Source of the DNA: Petropleomorpha daqingensis | Lineage (GTDB): Bacteria > Actinomycetota > Actinomycetes > Mycobacteriales > Geodermatophilaceae | Direction of reading: 5' to 3' | Length of the DNA stretch: 64,000 nt | NCBI RefSeq assembly: GCF_013408985.1 | Contig: NZ_JACBZT010000001.1 | Span: 682,001-746,000, forward strand | Shown here: positions 47,429 through 59,266 of the stretch, in pieces | Numbering within the stretch: the stretch's first letter is position 1 | Layout: each line of letters starts with the position of its first letter | The notes under the pieces: model-generated | Told to the model about the DNA's origin: nothing | Seen by the model: the letters and a program-made list of their open reading frames with translations, nothing else | The model's database searches: none | Position numbers and translations under genes: made by a program

Positions 47429-47456
47429 AGTCTAGGGGCGGTTACCGGCCAGTAGC
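47429..47456 (-). promoter_or_regulatory. ecm promoter with acyl-CoA regulon palindrome, site 4
   Basis: TAGACT (-10, 47429-47434) lies 6 nt before the ATG. GTTAC-CGGCCA-GTAGC at 47441-47456 lies directly upstream of it, between -10 and -35, where a repressor would act. Confidence 0.65.
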
Positions 47457-47526
47457 AGCCCGGAACGGGGGAACGTGGCCGGTGGCACACTCAGCAGGAG
47501 GACGCCGACCGAGCAGGAGGTGGCGG

Positions 47527-47862
47527 GTGCCGATCGAGTCGGGGAGCCTGCACTACGCCGTCGGGCCGATCATCGCGGTCGCCGTCGTCGTCCTGCTCGG
47601 CGCCTTCCTGAGGTGGGCCTTCGGCGGCGACAGCCGCCGCCCGCGGCGGCCCGCCCAGCCGGCCGACGACGGGCTGCTCACCAAGATCGCCACGCTGTCG
47701 CGGCGGGAGTCGGCGCTGGCGCTGCGCGCGGTGCTCTCGGACGCCGGGATCCGCTCGACGCTGCGCTCGCCGGGCCCGGACCGGACCACGATCCTGGTCT
47801 TCCCGGAGGACGCCCCGCGCGCCCGGGAGCTGGCGGCGACGTTCACCCCGCCGGAGAACTAG
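47527..47862 (+). CDS. Small membrane-anchored protein, DUF2007-like
   Basis: 111 aa. One membrane helix (YAVGPIIAVAVVVLLGAFLRWAF) is followed by a basic linker and a small cytoplasmic domain (LALRAVLSDAGIRSTLRSPGPDRTTILVFPEDAPRARELAATF) resembling the DUF2007 signal-transducing fold. Start is GTG at 47527 with GGAGG 7 nt upstream. It is divergent from ecm. Function unknown. Confidence 0.75.
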   Translation: MPIESGSLHYAVGPIIAVAVVVLLGAFLRWAFGGDSRRPRRPAQPADDGLLTKIATLSRRESALALRAVLSDAGIRSTLRSPGPDRTTILVFPEDAPRARELAATFTPPEN

Positions 47863-47962
47863 GCGCCGCCCAGCGCGACTGTCGCACAGTGAGACCTCCT
47901 CCACCCGCCGGGCTCCGAGACCCTGGCCGCACGGGTGCGCGCCACGGCGGAAGGAGTCGGCG

Positions 47963-48433
47963 ATGACGTATGCGGCCACGGGCGGGCTCTCGGATCCGGT
48001 GTTCCGGCTCGTCTACCGGAGCCACAGCCGCATACCGGGTGAGGACCGGCCGGTCACCCTGGCCGAGATCCTCCGGGGCGCGCGGTCGGCCAACGCCCGG
48101 GCCGGGATCACCGGCGCCCTCCTGATCACCGACAACTGGTTCGTGCAGGCGTTGGAGGGCGACGAGTCCACGGTGCGGGCGCTGTACGAGCGCATCCGTC
48201 AGGACGCCCGCCACGAGAACGTCACGTTGATCGAGTCCGGCAGCCAGGACGCACGGGTCTTCTCCCAGTGGGCCATGGCGCAGGTCTCGGCGAGCGGTCA
48301 GGCCGACATCCCGCTGGAGGCCACGGAGGGCGAGGGCGTGATCCGTCCCGCGGCCGCCACCGAGCCCCTGACGCGCGAGCAGACCGCCGTCCTCAGAGCG
48401 ATGAGGAACTGCATCGGCGCCGACGTCCTGTAG
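47963..48433 (+). CDS. BLUF-domain blue-light sensor
   Basis: 156 aa single-domain flavin photoreceptor. The residues of the BLUF photocycle are all present: Tyr18 in RLVYRS, Asn44 in SANARAGITGAL, Gln62 in WFVQALEG, Trp103 and Met105 in FSQWAM. About 45 residues follow the domain (GVIRPAAATEPLTREQTAVLRAMRNCIGADVL), too short for a cyclase or phosphodiesterase, so it must signal by protein contact. ATG at 47963 has AAGGAG upstream. It stands alone between the DUF2007-like gene and convergent murA; its partner is not evident. Confidence 0.9.
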   Translation: MTYAATGGLSDPVFRLVYRSHSRIPGEDRPVTLAEILRGARSANARAGITGALLITDNWFVQALEGDESTVRALYERIRQDARHENVTLIESGSQDARVFSQWAMAQVSASGQADIPLEATEGEGVIRPAAATEPLTREQTAVLRAMRNCIGADVL

Positions 48434-48440
48434 TCGGAGC

Positions 48441-49718
48441 TCAGGCGCGCTGCACCCGGTCCACCTGCGCGCCGAGACCGCGCAGCTGCTCGACGAAGTC
48501 GGGGTAGCCGCGGTCCACGTGGTGGATCTCCTGCACCTCGGTCACACCGTCGGAGACGAGCCCGGCCAGCACCAGCCCCGCGCCGGCGCGGATGTCGGTG
48601 GCCACCACGGGAGCGCTGGAGAGCCGCTCCCGCCCGCGGACGACGGCGTGGTGCCCGTCGATGCGCACGGAGGCACCGAGCCGCACCAGCTCGTTGACGA
48701 ACATGAACCGGCCCTCGAACACGTTCTCGGTGATGAGCGCGGTACCGGTGGATACCGCGGCCAGCGCGACGGCCATCGGCTGCAGGTCGGTCGGGAACCC
48801 CGGGTAGGGCAGCGTGACGACGTCGACCCCGCGCGGTCGCTCGTCCATGGCCACCCGCACGCCGCCGGGGACGGCCTCGACCCGGGCACCGGCGGTGTGC
48901 AGCTTCTCCAGGGCCACCGTCATGTGCTCGGCCACGGCGCGCTCGATGACGACGTCGCCGCGGGTCATCACGGCCCCGATCGCCCAGGTGCCGGCGACGA
49001 TCCGGTCGGGCACGGTCGTGTACTCGACCGGGTCGAGGGCGGAGACGCCCTCGACGATGATCGTCGAGGTGCCGGCGCCGTCGACCTTGGCGCCCATCAG
49101 GGCGAGCATCGAGCAGAGGTCGACGATCTCCGGCTCGCGGGCGGCGTTGTCGATGACCGTCGTCCCGTCGGCGAGGACGGCGGCCATGACCAGGTTCTCG
49201 GTGGCGCCGACCGACGGGAAGTCCAGCCAGATCGACGTCCCGGTCAGCGTGGGGGCGCTGGCGACGAGGAACCCGTGCTCGCTGGTGATCGTCGCGCCGA
49301 GCTTCTCCAGCCCGGAGATGTGCATGTCCAGGCCGCGCGAGCCGATCGCGTCACCGCCCGGCAGCGCGACCCGGGCGCTGCCGCAGCGGGCGACCAGGGG
49401 GCCGAGCACGCTGATCGAGGCGCGCATCCGCCGGACCAGGTCGTAGTCGGTCTCGGTCGAGGGCGCCTCGGGCACGTCGATGGTGACCCGGCCGCCCCCG
49501 CCGCTGCCCGGGGTGCGCTCGTAGGCGACGCCGCAGCCGAGCCGGCGCAGCACCTCGCTCATGATCGACACGTCGAGGATGTCGGGGACCTCGTCGAGGG
49601 TGGTCTGCCCCGGCGCGAGCAGCGCCGCGGCCATGAGCTTCAGGGCGCTGTTCTTCGCACCCGTGACACGGACCCGCCCACGCAGGGGCGTTCCCCCGGT
49701 CACCTGGAAGCACTCCAC
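48441..49718 (-). CDS. murA: UDP-N-acetylglucosamine 1-carboxyvinyltransferase MurA, Asp-type
   Basis: 425 aa; first committed step of peptidoglycan synthesis, adding enolpyruvate to UDP-GlcNAc. Lys22 lies in TGAKNSALK. The loop residue that is Cys115 in E. coli is Asp123 here ([15 protein letters not shown]), as in M. tuberculosis, where this change makes the enzyme insensitive to fosfomycin. Start is GTG at 49716-49718, 6 nt behind a TAGGGT -10 box (leaderless). It is divergent from the pduO-type gene. Confidence 0.96.
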   Translation of the reverse strand: MECFQVTGGTPLRGRVRVTGAKNSALKLMAAALLAPGQTTLDEVPDILDVSIMSEVLRRLGCGVAYERTPGSGGGGRVTIDVPEAPSTETDYDLVRRMRASISVLGPLVARCGSARVALPGGDAIGSRGLDMHISGLEKLGATITSEHGFLVASAPTLTGTSIWLDFPSVGATENLVMAAVLADGTTVIDNAAREPEIVDLCSMLALMGAKVDGAGTSTIIVEGVSALDPVEYTTVPDRIVAGTWAIGAVMTRGDVVIERAVAEHMTVALEKLHTAGARVEAVPGGVRVAMDERPRGVDVVTLPYPGFPTDLQPMAVALAAVSTGTALITENVFEGRFMFVNELVRLGASVRIDGHHAVVRGRERLSSAPVVATDIRAGAGLVLAGLVSDGVTEVQEIHHVDRGYPDFVEQLRGLGAQVDRVQRA

Positions 49719-49724
49719 CCGCTC

Positions 49725-49745
49725 ACCCTACGGCCGACCTAGAGT
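49725..49745. promoter_or_regulatory. Divergent leaderless promoters of murA and the adenosyltransferase
   Basis: The minus-strand -10 TAGGGT (49725-49730) lies 6 nt from the murA GTG; the plus-strand -10 TAGAGT (49740-49745) lies 6 nt from the ATG at 49752. The two -10 boxes are 9 bp apart. Confidence 0.55.
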
Positions 49746-49751
49746 CGGCCC

Positions 49752-50372
49752 ATGACGGTCCGGCTCACGCGCATCTACACGAAGACCGGCGACGCAGGTC
49801 AGACGCACCTGGGCGACATGAGCCGGGTGGCGAAGACCGATCCGCGGCTGGTCGCCTACGCCGACGTCGACGAGGCGAACAGCGTGCTCGGCGTCGCGCT
49901 GGCGCTGGGTTCCCCGCCGGACGAGATCGCCGAGCTGCTGCGCAGCATCCAGAACGACCTGTTCGACGTCGGCGCCGACCTGTCCACGCCGATCACGCCG
50001 GATCCGGAGTTCGCGCCGCTGCGGGTGACCGCCGCCTACACCGAGCGGCTGGAGGCGGCCTGCGACACCTGGAACGCCGACCTGCCGAAGCTGGCGAGCT
50101 TCATCCTGCCGGGGGGCACCCCGGCCGCGGCGCTGCTGCACCAGGCCCGGGTGGTCGTGCGGCGGGCCGAGCGCAGCGTGTGGGCGCTGCTGGCAGCCGA
50201 CGCCGAGCGCACCAACCCGGAGACCGCGCGCTACCTCAACCGGCTCTCGGACCTGCTGTTCATCCTCGGCCGGGTGGCCAACCCCGACGGAGACATCCTC
50301 TGGGAGCCCGGCGCCCACAGCGGCGTCCACGCCCAGCGCAAGGCCAAGGGCTCAGCGGACGCCGGGAGCTGA
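49752..50372 (+). CDS. Cob(I)yrinic acid a,c-diamide adenosyltransferase, PduO type
   Basis: 206 aa. It transfers adenosyl from ATP to cob(I)alamin to make coenzyme B12. The N-terminal nucleotide motif is YTKTGDAGQTHLGD, and VVVRRAERSVWAL and ARYLNRLSDLLFILGR are the conserved helices. It supplies the cofactor of IcmA and ethylmalonyl-CoA mutase encoded in this window. It overlaps the convergent DUF2550 gene by 21 bp at the 3' ends. In M. tuberculosis the same gene lies between the atp operon and murA. Confidence 0.95.
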   Translation: MTVRLTRIYTKTGDAGQTHLGDMSRVAKTDPRLVAYADVDEANSVLGVALALGSPPDEIAELLRSIQNDLFDVGADLSTPITPDPEFAPLRVTAAYTERLEAACDTWNADLPKLASFILPGGTPAAALLHQARVVVRRAERSVWALLAADAERTNPETARYLNRLSDLLFILGRVANPDGDILWEPGAHSGVHAQRKAKGSADAGS

Positions 50373-50753
50373 TTCCACCCAGGAGAGGAACCCGGTCAGC
50401 GTCGAGGGTTCCATCGCCAGGTCCTGCGGCCCGTCGACGGTCTGGCAGGTGAGGACGACGACGTCGGCGGGCAGCGCGAGGTCGTCCCGGCCGGCCTCGC
50501 GGCGCCCCTCGACCAGCAGGTCGGCGCGCGGCAGCCGGCGCTGCGGACGGACGGCGAGGGAGAGCGCGCGGTACCAGAGCAGGCTGTCGTCGCCGAACCA
50601 GGCGACGCCGACCGACCAGCGCGCCGAGTGCGCCGGGCGCAGCCACATGGTGACCGCGCCCAGGCCGGAGAGCAGGAAGCGCCGGCGCAGCAGGAACGCG
50701 ACGACGACCGCGACCAGCAGGATCCCGAAGAGCACGATCACGACGACGGTCAT
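50352..50753 (-). CDS. DUF2550 membrane protein
   Basis: 133 aa with one N-terminal membrane helix (VVVIVLFGILLVAVVVAFLL) and a cytoplasmic domain containing WSVGVAWFGDDSLLWYRAL. DUF2550 proteins follow atpC in many actinobacteria, including M. tuberculosis, and their role is unknown. It lies 39 bp after atpC on the same strand. Confidence 0.85.
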   Translation of the reverse strand: MTVVVIVLFGILLVAVVVAFLLRRRFLLSGLGAVTMWLRPAHSARWSVGVAWFGDDSLLWYRALSLAVRPQRRLPRADLLVEGRREAGRDDLALPADVVVLTCQTVDGPQDLAMEPSTLTGFLSWVESAPGVR

Positions 50754-50792
50754 GGCGTGGCCGAGCTCATCCGGAGGGCGTGCGGGCTCTGG

Positions 50793-51179
50793 TCAGGCGT
50801 CCTGCCCGGCGGCGCGCAGCCGCCCGATCGCGCGGCGGGCGGCGGCGACCGCCTCGGGGTCGTCGTCCCCCTCGGCCCGGCGCAGCGCCTCGCGGGCCCG
50901 CTCGACGTCGATGTCGCCGGAGAACTCGGCCGTCTCGGCGAGGATCGACACCCCGCGCTCGGTGACGGACAGGAAACCGCCGTGCGCGGCGACGACGACG
51001 TCCTCACCGGACTCGGTGCGGATCGTGACCACACCGCCCTCGGCGAGCTGACCGAGCAGCGGGGCGTGGCCGGGCAGCACGCCCAGCTCACCCTCGGTGG
51101 TCCGGGCGATGACCATGCGGGCCTCGCCCGACCAGAGCCTGCGCTCGACGGCCACCAACTCGACCTGCAGGGTCGCCAC
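50793..51179 (-). CDS. atpC: ATP synthase epsilon subunit
   Basis: 128 aa; regulatory subunit of F1. The beta-sandwich is seen in [39 protein letters not shown], the C-terminal helices in [15 protein letters not shown]. Unusually it does not follow atpD directly: a hairpin, a small gene and two repeat copies lie in the roughly 520 bp between them, so atpC may need its own promoter or read-through. Confidence 0.95.
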   Translation of the reverse strand: MATLQVELVAVERRLWSGEARMVIARTTEGELGVLPGHAPLLGQLAEGGVVTIRTESGEDVVVAAHGGFLSVTERGVSILAETAEFSGDIDVERAREALRRAEGDDDPEAVAAARRAIGRLRAAGQDA

Positions 51180-51217
51180 GACACTCCTCGGGGTCCACGG
51201 TTTTGGCCTACTCTAGC

Positions 51218-51277
51218 GGCCGCCCTGCAGGGTCCCGCGGCGAGCCTGCGAGTGGTGGGGGGCAGGGTGGTCCTTTC
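51218..51277 (+). repeat. Intergenic structured repeat, family A, copy 2
   Basis: 60-bp element with the core CGAGCCTGCGAGTGG and terminal GGTCCTTT, in the same orientation as copies 1 and 3. It begins directly after the stop of the small gene at 51278 on the minus strand, where it can fold with the arms GCCCTGC/GCAGGGT. Confidence 0.75.
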
Positions 51278-51460
51278 TCAGGCCGAGCGGCGGTAGAGCA
51301 GGGTCCAGCGGCCGACGCGCACCCACGGGTAGCGGACGGTGGAGGCCGGTGCCCACTCCTCGACCGCGTAGCGGGCCTCGTCGAGCGACTCCCACGGCGC
51401 GTAGGGCGGCCAGCTCCAGCCGTTCCCTCCGTCGCGGGTCGTCGTGTAGTCGGGTTCCAC
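51278..51460 (-). CDS. Small protein between atpD and atpC
   Basis: 60 aa, with Trp/Tyr-rich segments GWSWPPYAPWESLDEARYAVEEWA and WVRVGRWTLLYRR. Start is GTG at 51460 with GGAGA 7 nt upstream, which supports a real gene. I do not recognise the family. It sits between two direct copies of repeat family A. Confidence 0.65.
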   Translation of the reverse strand: MEPDYTTTRDGGNGWSWPPYAPWESLDEARYAVEEWAPASTVRYPWVRVGRWTLLYRRSA

Positions 51461-51591
51461 CGTCGTCTCCTACGCGCCGCAGGACTCAGCGCTACCGAAA
51501 GAATCCTCGGCACCGCTTGCTGTGGGAAGCAGTGCTGGCGCCAGGATTCACCCGCCCGAGGGACGTGCACTCACCCATTGCGGACGACGAC

Positions 51592-51617
51592 GGCCGGGCC
51601 CCCAACGGGGCCCGGCC
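51592..51617. terminator. Hairpin between atpD and the small gene
   Basis: GGCCGGGCCCC (51592-51602) pairs perfectly with 51607-51617 around CAAC. It lies 78 bp downstream of the atpD stop and should reduce read-through into atpC. Confidence 0.7.
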
Positions 51618-51635
51618 GAGGTGACGTGCTGGAAC

Positions 51636-51692
51636 GGCCCCCTGCAGGGATCCGCCGCGAGCATGCGAGCGGCGGGGGGCAGGGGGTCCTTC
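51636..51692 (+). repeat. Intergenic structured repeat, family A, copy 3
   Basis: 57-bp element ending 3 bp from the atpD stop. On the minus strand the outer arms CCCCCTGC/GCAGGGGG and inner arms CCGCCGC/GCGGCGG give the clearest hairpin of the three copies. Confidence 0.75.
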
Positions 51693-51695
51693 GAC

Positions 51696-54141
<2,446 letters not shown>

Positions 54142-54142
54142 G

Positions 54143-55771
54143 TCAGCCCCGCTTCACCTGGACGGTCTCCTGGCCGCGCTCGGAGGCGTCCATGGCCTCC
54201 GCCTCGGGCTCGTTGAGGCTGCCGCCCTCGCCGGTGGTGAACTGGCCGTAGAACTCCTCGACCGCCTTCTCCAGGCCGGCCGTGGCGTCGTCACCGAGCT
54301 GCTTGGAGTTGCGGATCTCGTCGTACACGCCCGCGTGGGTGCGGCCGAGGAAGTCGAGGAACTCGCTCTCGAAGCGGCGGACGTCGGGCACCGGCACCTT
54401 GTCCAGCTTGCCGGTGGTGCCCAGCCAGATGGAGACGACCTCGCGCTCGACCGGGTACGGCGAGTACTGACCCTGCTTGAGCAGCTCGACCAGGCGCTGG
54501 CCGCGGTCCAGGGTGGCGCGGCTGGCGGCGTCCAGGTCGGAGGAGAACGAGGCGAACGCCTCGAGCTCGCGGTACTGCGCCAGGTCCAGGCGCAGGCGGC
54601 CGGCGACCGACCGCATGGCCTTGATCTGCGCGGAACCACCGACGCGGGACACCGAGATGCCGACGTTGATGGCCGGGCGGACACCGGAGTTGAACAGACC
54701 GGTCTCGAGGAAGATCTGGCCGTCGGTGATCGAGATGACGTTGGTCGGGATGTAGGCCGACACGTCGTTGCCCTTGGTCTCGATCAGCGGCAGGCCGGTC
54801 ATCGAGCCCGCGCCCAGCTCGTCGGAGAGCTTCGCGCAGCGCTCCAGCAGCCGGGAGTGCAAGTAGAAGACGTCGCCCGGGTAGGCCTCGCGGCCCGGCG
54901 GGCGGCGCAGCAGCAGCGAGACGGCGCGGTAGGCCTCGGCCTGCTTGGTCAGGTCGTCGAAGACGATCAGGACGTGCTTGCCCTCGTACATCCAGTGCTG
55001 GCCGATGGCCGAGCCGGTGTAGGGGGCGATGTACTTGAAGCCCGCGGCCTCGGAGGCGGGGGCGGCGACGATCGTCGTGTACTCCATCGCGCCGGCCTCC
55101 TCGAGGGCGGCGCGGATGCCGGCGATCGTGGAGCCCTTCTGGCCGACGGCGACGTAGATGCAGCGGACCTGCTGCGCCGGGTCGCCGGTGGCCCAGGCCT
55201 CCTTCTGGTTGATGATCGTGTCGACGACGATCGCGGTCTTGCCGGTCTGCCGGTCACCGATCACCAGCTGCCGCTGGCCGCGGCCGATCGGGGTCATGGC
55301 GTCGATGGCCTTGATCCCGGTCTGCAGCGGCTCCTTGACCGACTGCCGCTGCACCACGGTGGGCGCCTGCAGCTCGAGGGCGCGCCGGCCCGTGGTCTCG
55401 ACCGGGCCGCCGCCGTCGATCGGGTTGCCCAGCGGGTCGACCACGCGGCCGAGGTAGCCGTCGCCGACCGGGACCGAGAGGACCTCGCCGGTCCGGCGGA
55501 CCTGCTGGCCCTCCTCGATGCCGGAGAAGTCACCCAGGACGACGACGCCGACCTCGCGGACGTCGAGGTTGAGCGCCAGACCGCGGACGCCGCTCTCGAA
55601 CTCGAGCAGCTCGTTGGTCATGACCGAGGGCAGACCCTCGACCCGGGCGATGCCGTCGCCGGCCTCGGTGACGGTCCCGACCTCTTCGCGGGAGACGTCC
55701 GGGGAGTACTCGGTGACGTAACTCTGGATAGCGCTGCGGATCTCGTCCGCCGAGATGGTCAGCTCGGCCAT
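54143..55771 (-). CDS. atpA: ATP synthase alpha subunit
   Basis: 542 aa non-catalytic nucleotide-binding F1 subunit. Walker A GDRQTGKT, the conserved block [17 protein letters not shown] and [15 protein letters not shown] are present. The C-terminal extension ([29 protein letters not shown]) is longer than in E. coli, as in mycobacteria, where it restrains ATP hydrolysis. The ATG at 55771 lies 57 bp after atpH. Confidence 0.98.
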   Translation of the reverse strand: MAELTISADEIRSAIQSYVTEYSPDVSREEVGTVTEAGDGIARVEGLPSVMTNELLEFESGVRGLALNLDVREVGVVVLGDFSGIEEGQQVRRTGEVLSVPVGDGYLGRVVDPLGNPIDGGGPVETTGRRALELQAPTVVQRQSVKEPLQTGIKAIDAMTPIGRGQRQLVIGDRQTGKTAIVVDTIINQKEAWATGDPAQQVRCIYVAVGQKGSTIAGIRAALEEAGAMEYTTIVAAPASEAAGFKYIAPYTGSAIGQHWMYEGKHVLIVFDDLTKQAEAYRAVSLLLRRPPGREAYPGDVFYLHSRLLERCAKLSDELGAGSMTGLPLIETKGNDVSAYIPTNVISITDGQIFLETGLFNSGVRPAINVGISVSRVGGSAQIKAMRSVAGRLRLDLAQYRELEAFASFSSDLDAASRATLDRGQRLVELLKQGQYSPYPVEREVVSIWLGTTGKLDKVPVPDVRRFESEFLDFLGRTHAGVYDEIRNSKQLGDDATAGLEKAVEEFYGQFTTGEGGSLNEPEAEAMDASERGQETVQVKRG

Positions 55772-55828
55772 GGCTCGCGTCCTCTTCCCTGCTGTTTCGG
55801 AGTCTGTGGTGTGGGGGCGGTCAGCCGG

Positions 55829-56701
55829 TCAGCCGGTCAGCCGTCGGCCGGCGGCTTCGAGCCGGTGGACGACGCTGCCGTCGATGACCTCGTCGCCGAC
55901 GCGGATGATCAGGCCACCCAGCACGTCGGGGTCGACGGTCACCTGCAGGCCGATCGTCCGCCCGTAGAGGCGGGCGAGGATCCCGGTGAGCCGCTGCTCC
56001 TGGGCGTCGGTGAGGGCCACCGCCGTCGTCACGAACGCGACCGACCGGCCGCGCCGCGCGGACGCGCTCTCGGAGAGCCGCTCGATCGCGGTCTCCGCGT
56101 GTCCCACGTGCGAGGCGGTGAGCACGTTCCGCAGCAGCAGCGCGGACACCGGGCTCACCTTGCCCGCGAGCAGCCGGTCGAGCAGCTCGACCTTGCCCTG
56201 CGTGGGGCCCGTGCGGTCGCTGAGGACCCGGGACAGCTCGGGGTCGGCCGCGACGATCCGGCCGAACCGGAACAGCTCGTCCTCGACGCCGTCGAGCTCG
56301 CCCTGGGCGTCGGCCGCGTCGAACGCGGCCTCGACACCGAGCGTCTCGGCGGCCTCGACCAGGTCGAGCGGCCGGGACCAGCGCTGCCGGGCCATGGTCT
56401 CGACGACGTCGAGCGTCGCGTCGGACACCTTGCCCGAGAGCAGCCGGCGGGCCAGGCCCGCGCGGGCGTCGGCCGTGGCCGCGGGGTCCGAGAGCGCCCG
56501 GCGCAGCGACGGCTGCCCGTCGAGCAGCCGCGCCACGGCGAACAGCTCGTCGGCCAGGCCGGTCAGGTCGTCACCGGAAGCCGCGCGCGGCGCGCCGGAC
56601 AGCCTCTCCCTGGCGCGCTCGAGCAGCCCGGACGCCGGTCGGGTCCGCGCCTCGAGGCGCTCGCGCACCTCGGCGAGCGCGGCCCGGCTGGCGGCGTGCA
56701 T
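55829..56701 (-). CDS. atpH: ATP synthase delta subunit, long form
   Basis: 290 aa, well above the roughly 180 aa of E. coli delta. The C-terminal half (RPLDLVEAAETLGVEAAFDAADAQGELDGVEDELFRFG onward, ending QVTVDPDVLGGLIIRVGDEVIDGSVVHRLE) is the standard domain. The N-terminal 110 residues are extra helices, as in other actinobacterial delta proteins. ATG shares one base with the atpF stop (TGATG). Confidence 0.95.
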   Translation of the reverse strand: MHAASRAALAEVRERLEARTRPASGLLERARERLSGAPRAASGDDLTGLADELFAVARLLDGQPSLRRALSDPAATADARAGLARRLLSGKVSDATLDVVETMARQRWSRPLDLVEAAETLGVEAAFDAADAQGELDGVEDELFRFGRIVAADPELSRVLSDRTGPTQGKVELLDRLLAGKVSPVSALLLRNVLTASHVGHAETAIERLSESASARRGRSVAFVTTAVALTDAQEQRLTGILARLYGRTIGLQVTVDPDVLGGLIIRVGDEVIDGSVVHRLEAAGRRLTG

Positions 56702-57264
56702 CAGCGGTCCTGGGCGGCGACGGTGCTGCCGCCGCGGCCGTCGGAGGCGCTCATCGCCTCGAGCTGGTCCAGAAACCGGTCGACGGTGCCCCGCCGGCGC
56801 GCGTCGTCGGCGAGGGACTCCCCGACCACCTTGCCGGCGAGCTCGACGGCCAGCGCACCGAGCTGACCACGCAGCTCGTTGACGACGGCCTGCCGGTTGG
56901 CGGCCAGCTGCTCCTCGCCGCGGGCGAGGATGCGGCTGGACTCCTCCTGGGCCTGGGCGCGCAGCTCCTCGAGGATCTGCTGCCCCTCGGCCCGGGCGGC
57001 GTCGCGGATCTGCGCGGCCTCGGTGCGGGCCTCGGCGAGCTGGGCGCGGTACTGCTCCAGCGCGGCCTTCGCCTCGGCCTGCATCGCCTCGGCGCGCTCG
57101 ATGCCGCCCTCGATCGCCTCGCGGCGGGCCTTGAAGACCTCCTCGAAGCGCGGCGCGACCAGCTTGAACAGCACCACGAGGACGACCGCGAAGGCGATCA
57201 GCCCGATGATGATCTCGCCGAGCGGCGGCAGGAGGGGGTTCTCGTCGGCAGCCAGGATGCTCAT
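56701..57264 (-). CDS. atpF: ATP synthase b subunit
   Basis: 187 aa peripheral stalk. One membrane helix (LGEIIIGLIAFAVVLVVLFKLVAP) is followed by a long charged coiled coil (EAMQAEAKAALEQYRAQLAEARTEAAQIRD). Start ATG at 57264, 51 bp after atpE; overlaps atpH by one base. Confidence 0.96.
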   Translation of the reverse strand: MSILAADENPLLPPLGEIIIGLIAFAVVLVVLFKLVAPRFEEVFKARREAIEGGIERAEAMQAEAKAALEQYRAQLAEARTEAAQIRDAARAEGQQILEELRAQAQEESSRILARGEEQLAANRQAVVNELRGQLGALAVELAGKVVGESLADDARRRGTVDRFLDQLEAMSASDGRGGSTVAAQDR

Positions 57265-57315
57265 CGACTCACAGTCCCTGTCTCGTTCCGTGGATCCGGT
57301 ACCCGAGGGTACGGA

Positions 57316-58440
<1,125 letters not shown>

Positions 58441-58444
<4 letters not shown>

Positions 58445-58767
58445 CGTTGTCCCTTCTGCGTCCTGGGCCGGCTCCGTCGTCCGCCCGGGGTGGTGCTGTT
58501 CTGCCGCTTCCCCGCTGGCGGGTCCACGGATCCGTACCTGACGACGACCACGTAGATGGCCACCGCCATGCCGAGGAGGATCCCGACCGGGACGAACACC
58601 TTGGTGTCCAGCCACCGGTCGAGCAGCCATCCGGCCCCGCCCCACACGGCCATCCCCGAGAGCATCGTCCCGATGATCGACCAGCCCGTGTCGGCACCAC
58701 TGCCGCCCCGTGCCGGCTGCGCGGGTCGAGGCCGGGGGCCCCCGCGAGGGGGAAGGTCCTCGGCCAT
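58441..58767 (-). CDS. AtpZ/AtpI-type small membrane protein
   Basis: 108 aa with two membrane helices (GWSIIGTMLSGMAVWGGAGWLLDRWL and VFVPVGILLGMAVAIYVVVVRYG), the form of AtpZ/AtpI helpers that assist assembly or Mg uptake. ATG at 58765-58767; coupled to atpB by overlap. Confidence 0.85.
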
Positions 58768-58828
58768 CGCGCCCGACACTATCAAGCCACCTGTGAGCGG
58801 GTTTTCCCGGCCATCCGGGGAGGACCGC

Positions 58829-59266
58829 TCAGTCCAGCGTCGAGGGCGGCGGAGGCGGCGGGACGTAGAAGATCTTGCGCGTCCAGACCCACCGCAACTG
58901 GACCCCGCTCCACAGCAGCGCGCCGACCACCACGGCCCAGGCCAGCGTGAGCCGGTCGAGCCAGCCGTCCCGCGGCAGGGCACCGAGCAGCGCGAACAGC
59001 ACGAGCGCCTTCACGAAGAACATGCCGAGCGCGGCCGGCAGCGTGTAGGAGTCGGCGATCCGGCCGGCCCAGGCGACCACCAGGCCGGAGACGCAGAAGA
59101 ACGCGGTGACGATCGCCGCGCCGACCAGCACCCCGACGGCGTCGGCCCAGCCGAGCACCAGCCCGACGACGAGCGCCGCGACGACGGCGACCGCTCCGGT
59201 GACGAGCCCGCCGACCTTGAGGAAGGAGAGGTCCCAGGGGGCCTGCGAGCGGGTCGGCGCGGTCAC
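58829..59266 (-). CDS. ATP synthase I-like membrane protein
   Basis: 145 aa with four predicted helices (LKVGGLVTGAVAVVAALVVGLVLGW, DAVGVLVGAAIVTAFFCVSGLVVAW, LGMFFVKALVLFALLGAL, LAWAVVVGALLWSGVQLRWVW) and a C-terminal Pro stretch. It has the position of the conserved small protein before atpB in mycobacteria (Rv1303-like). The GTG start overlaps the wecA stop by 4 bp. Confidence 0.8.
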   Translation of the reverse strand: MTAPTRSQAPWDLSFLKVGGLVTGAVAVVAALVVGLVLGWADAVGVLVGAAIVTAFFCVSGLVVAWAGRIADSYTLPAALGMFFVKALVLFALLGALPRDGWLDRLTLAWAVVVGALLWSGVQLRWVWTRKIFYVPPPPPPSTLD

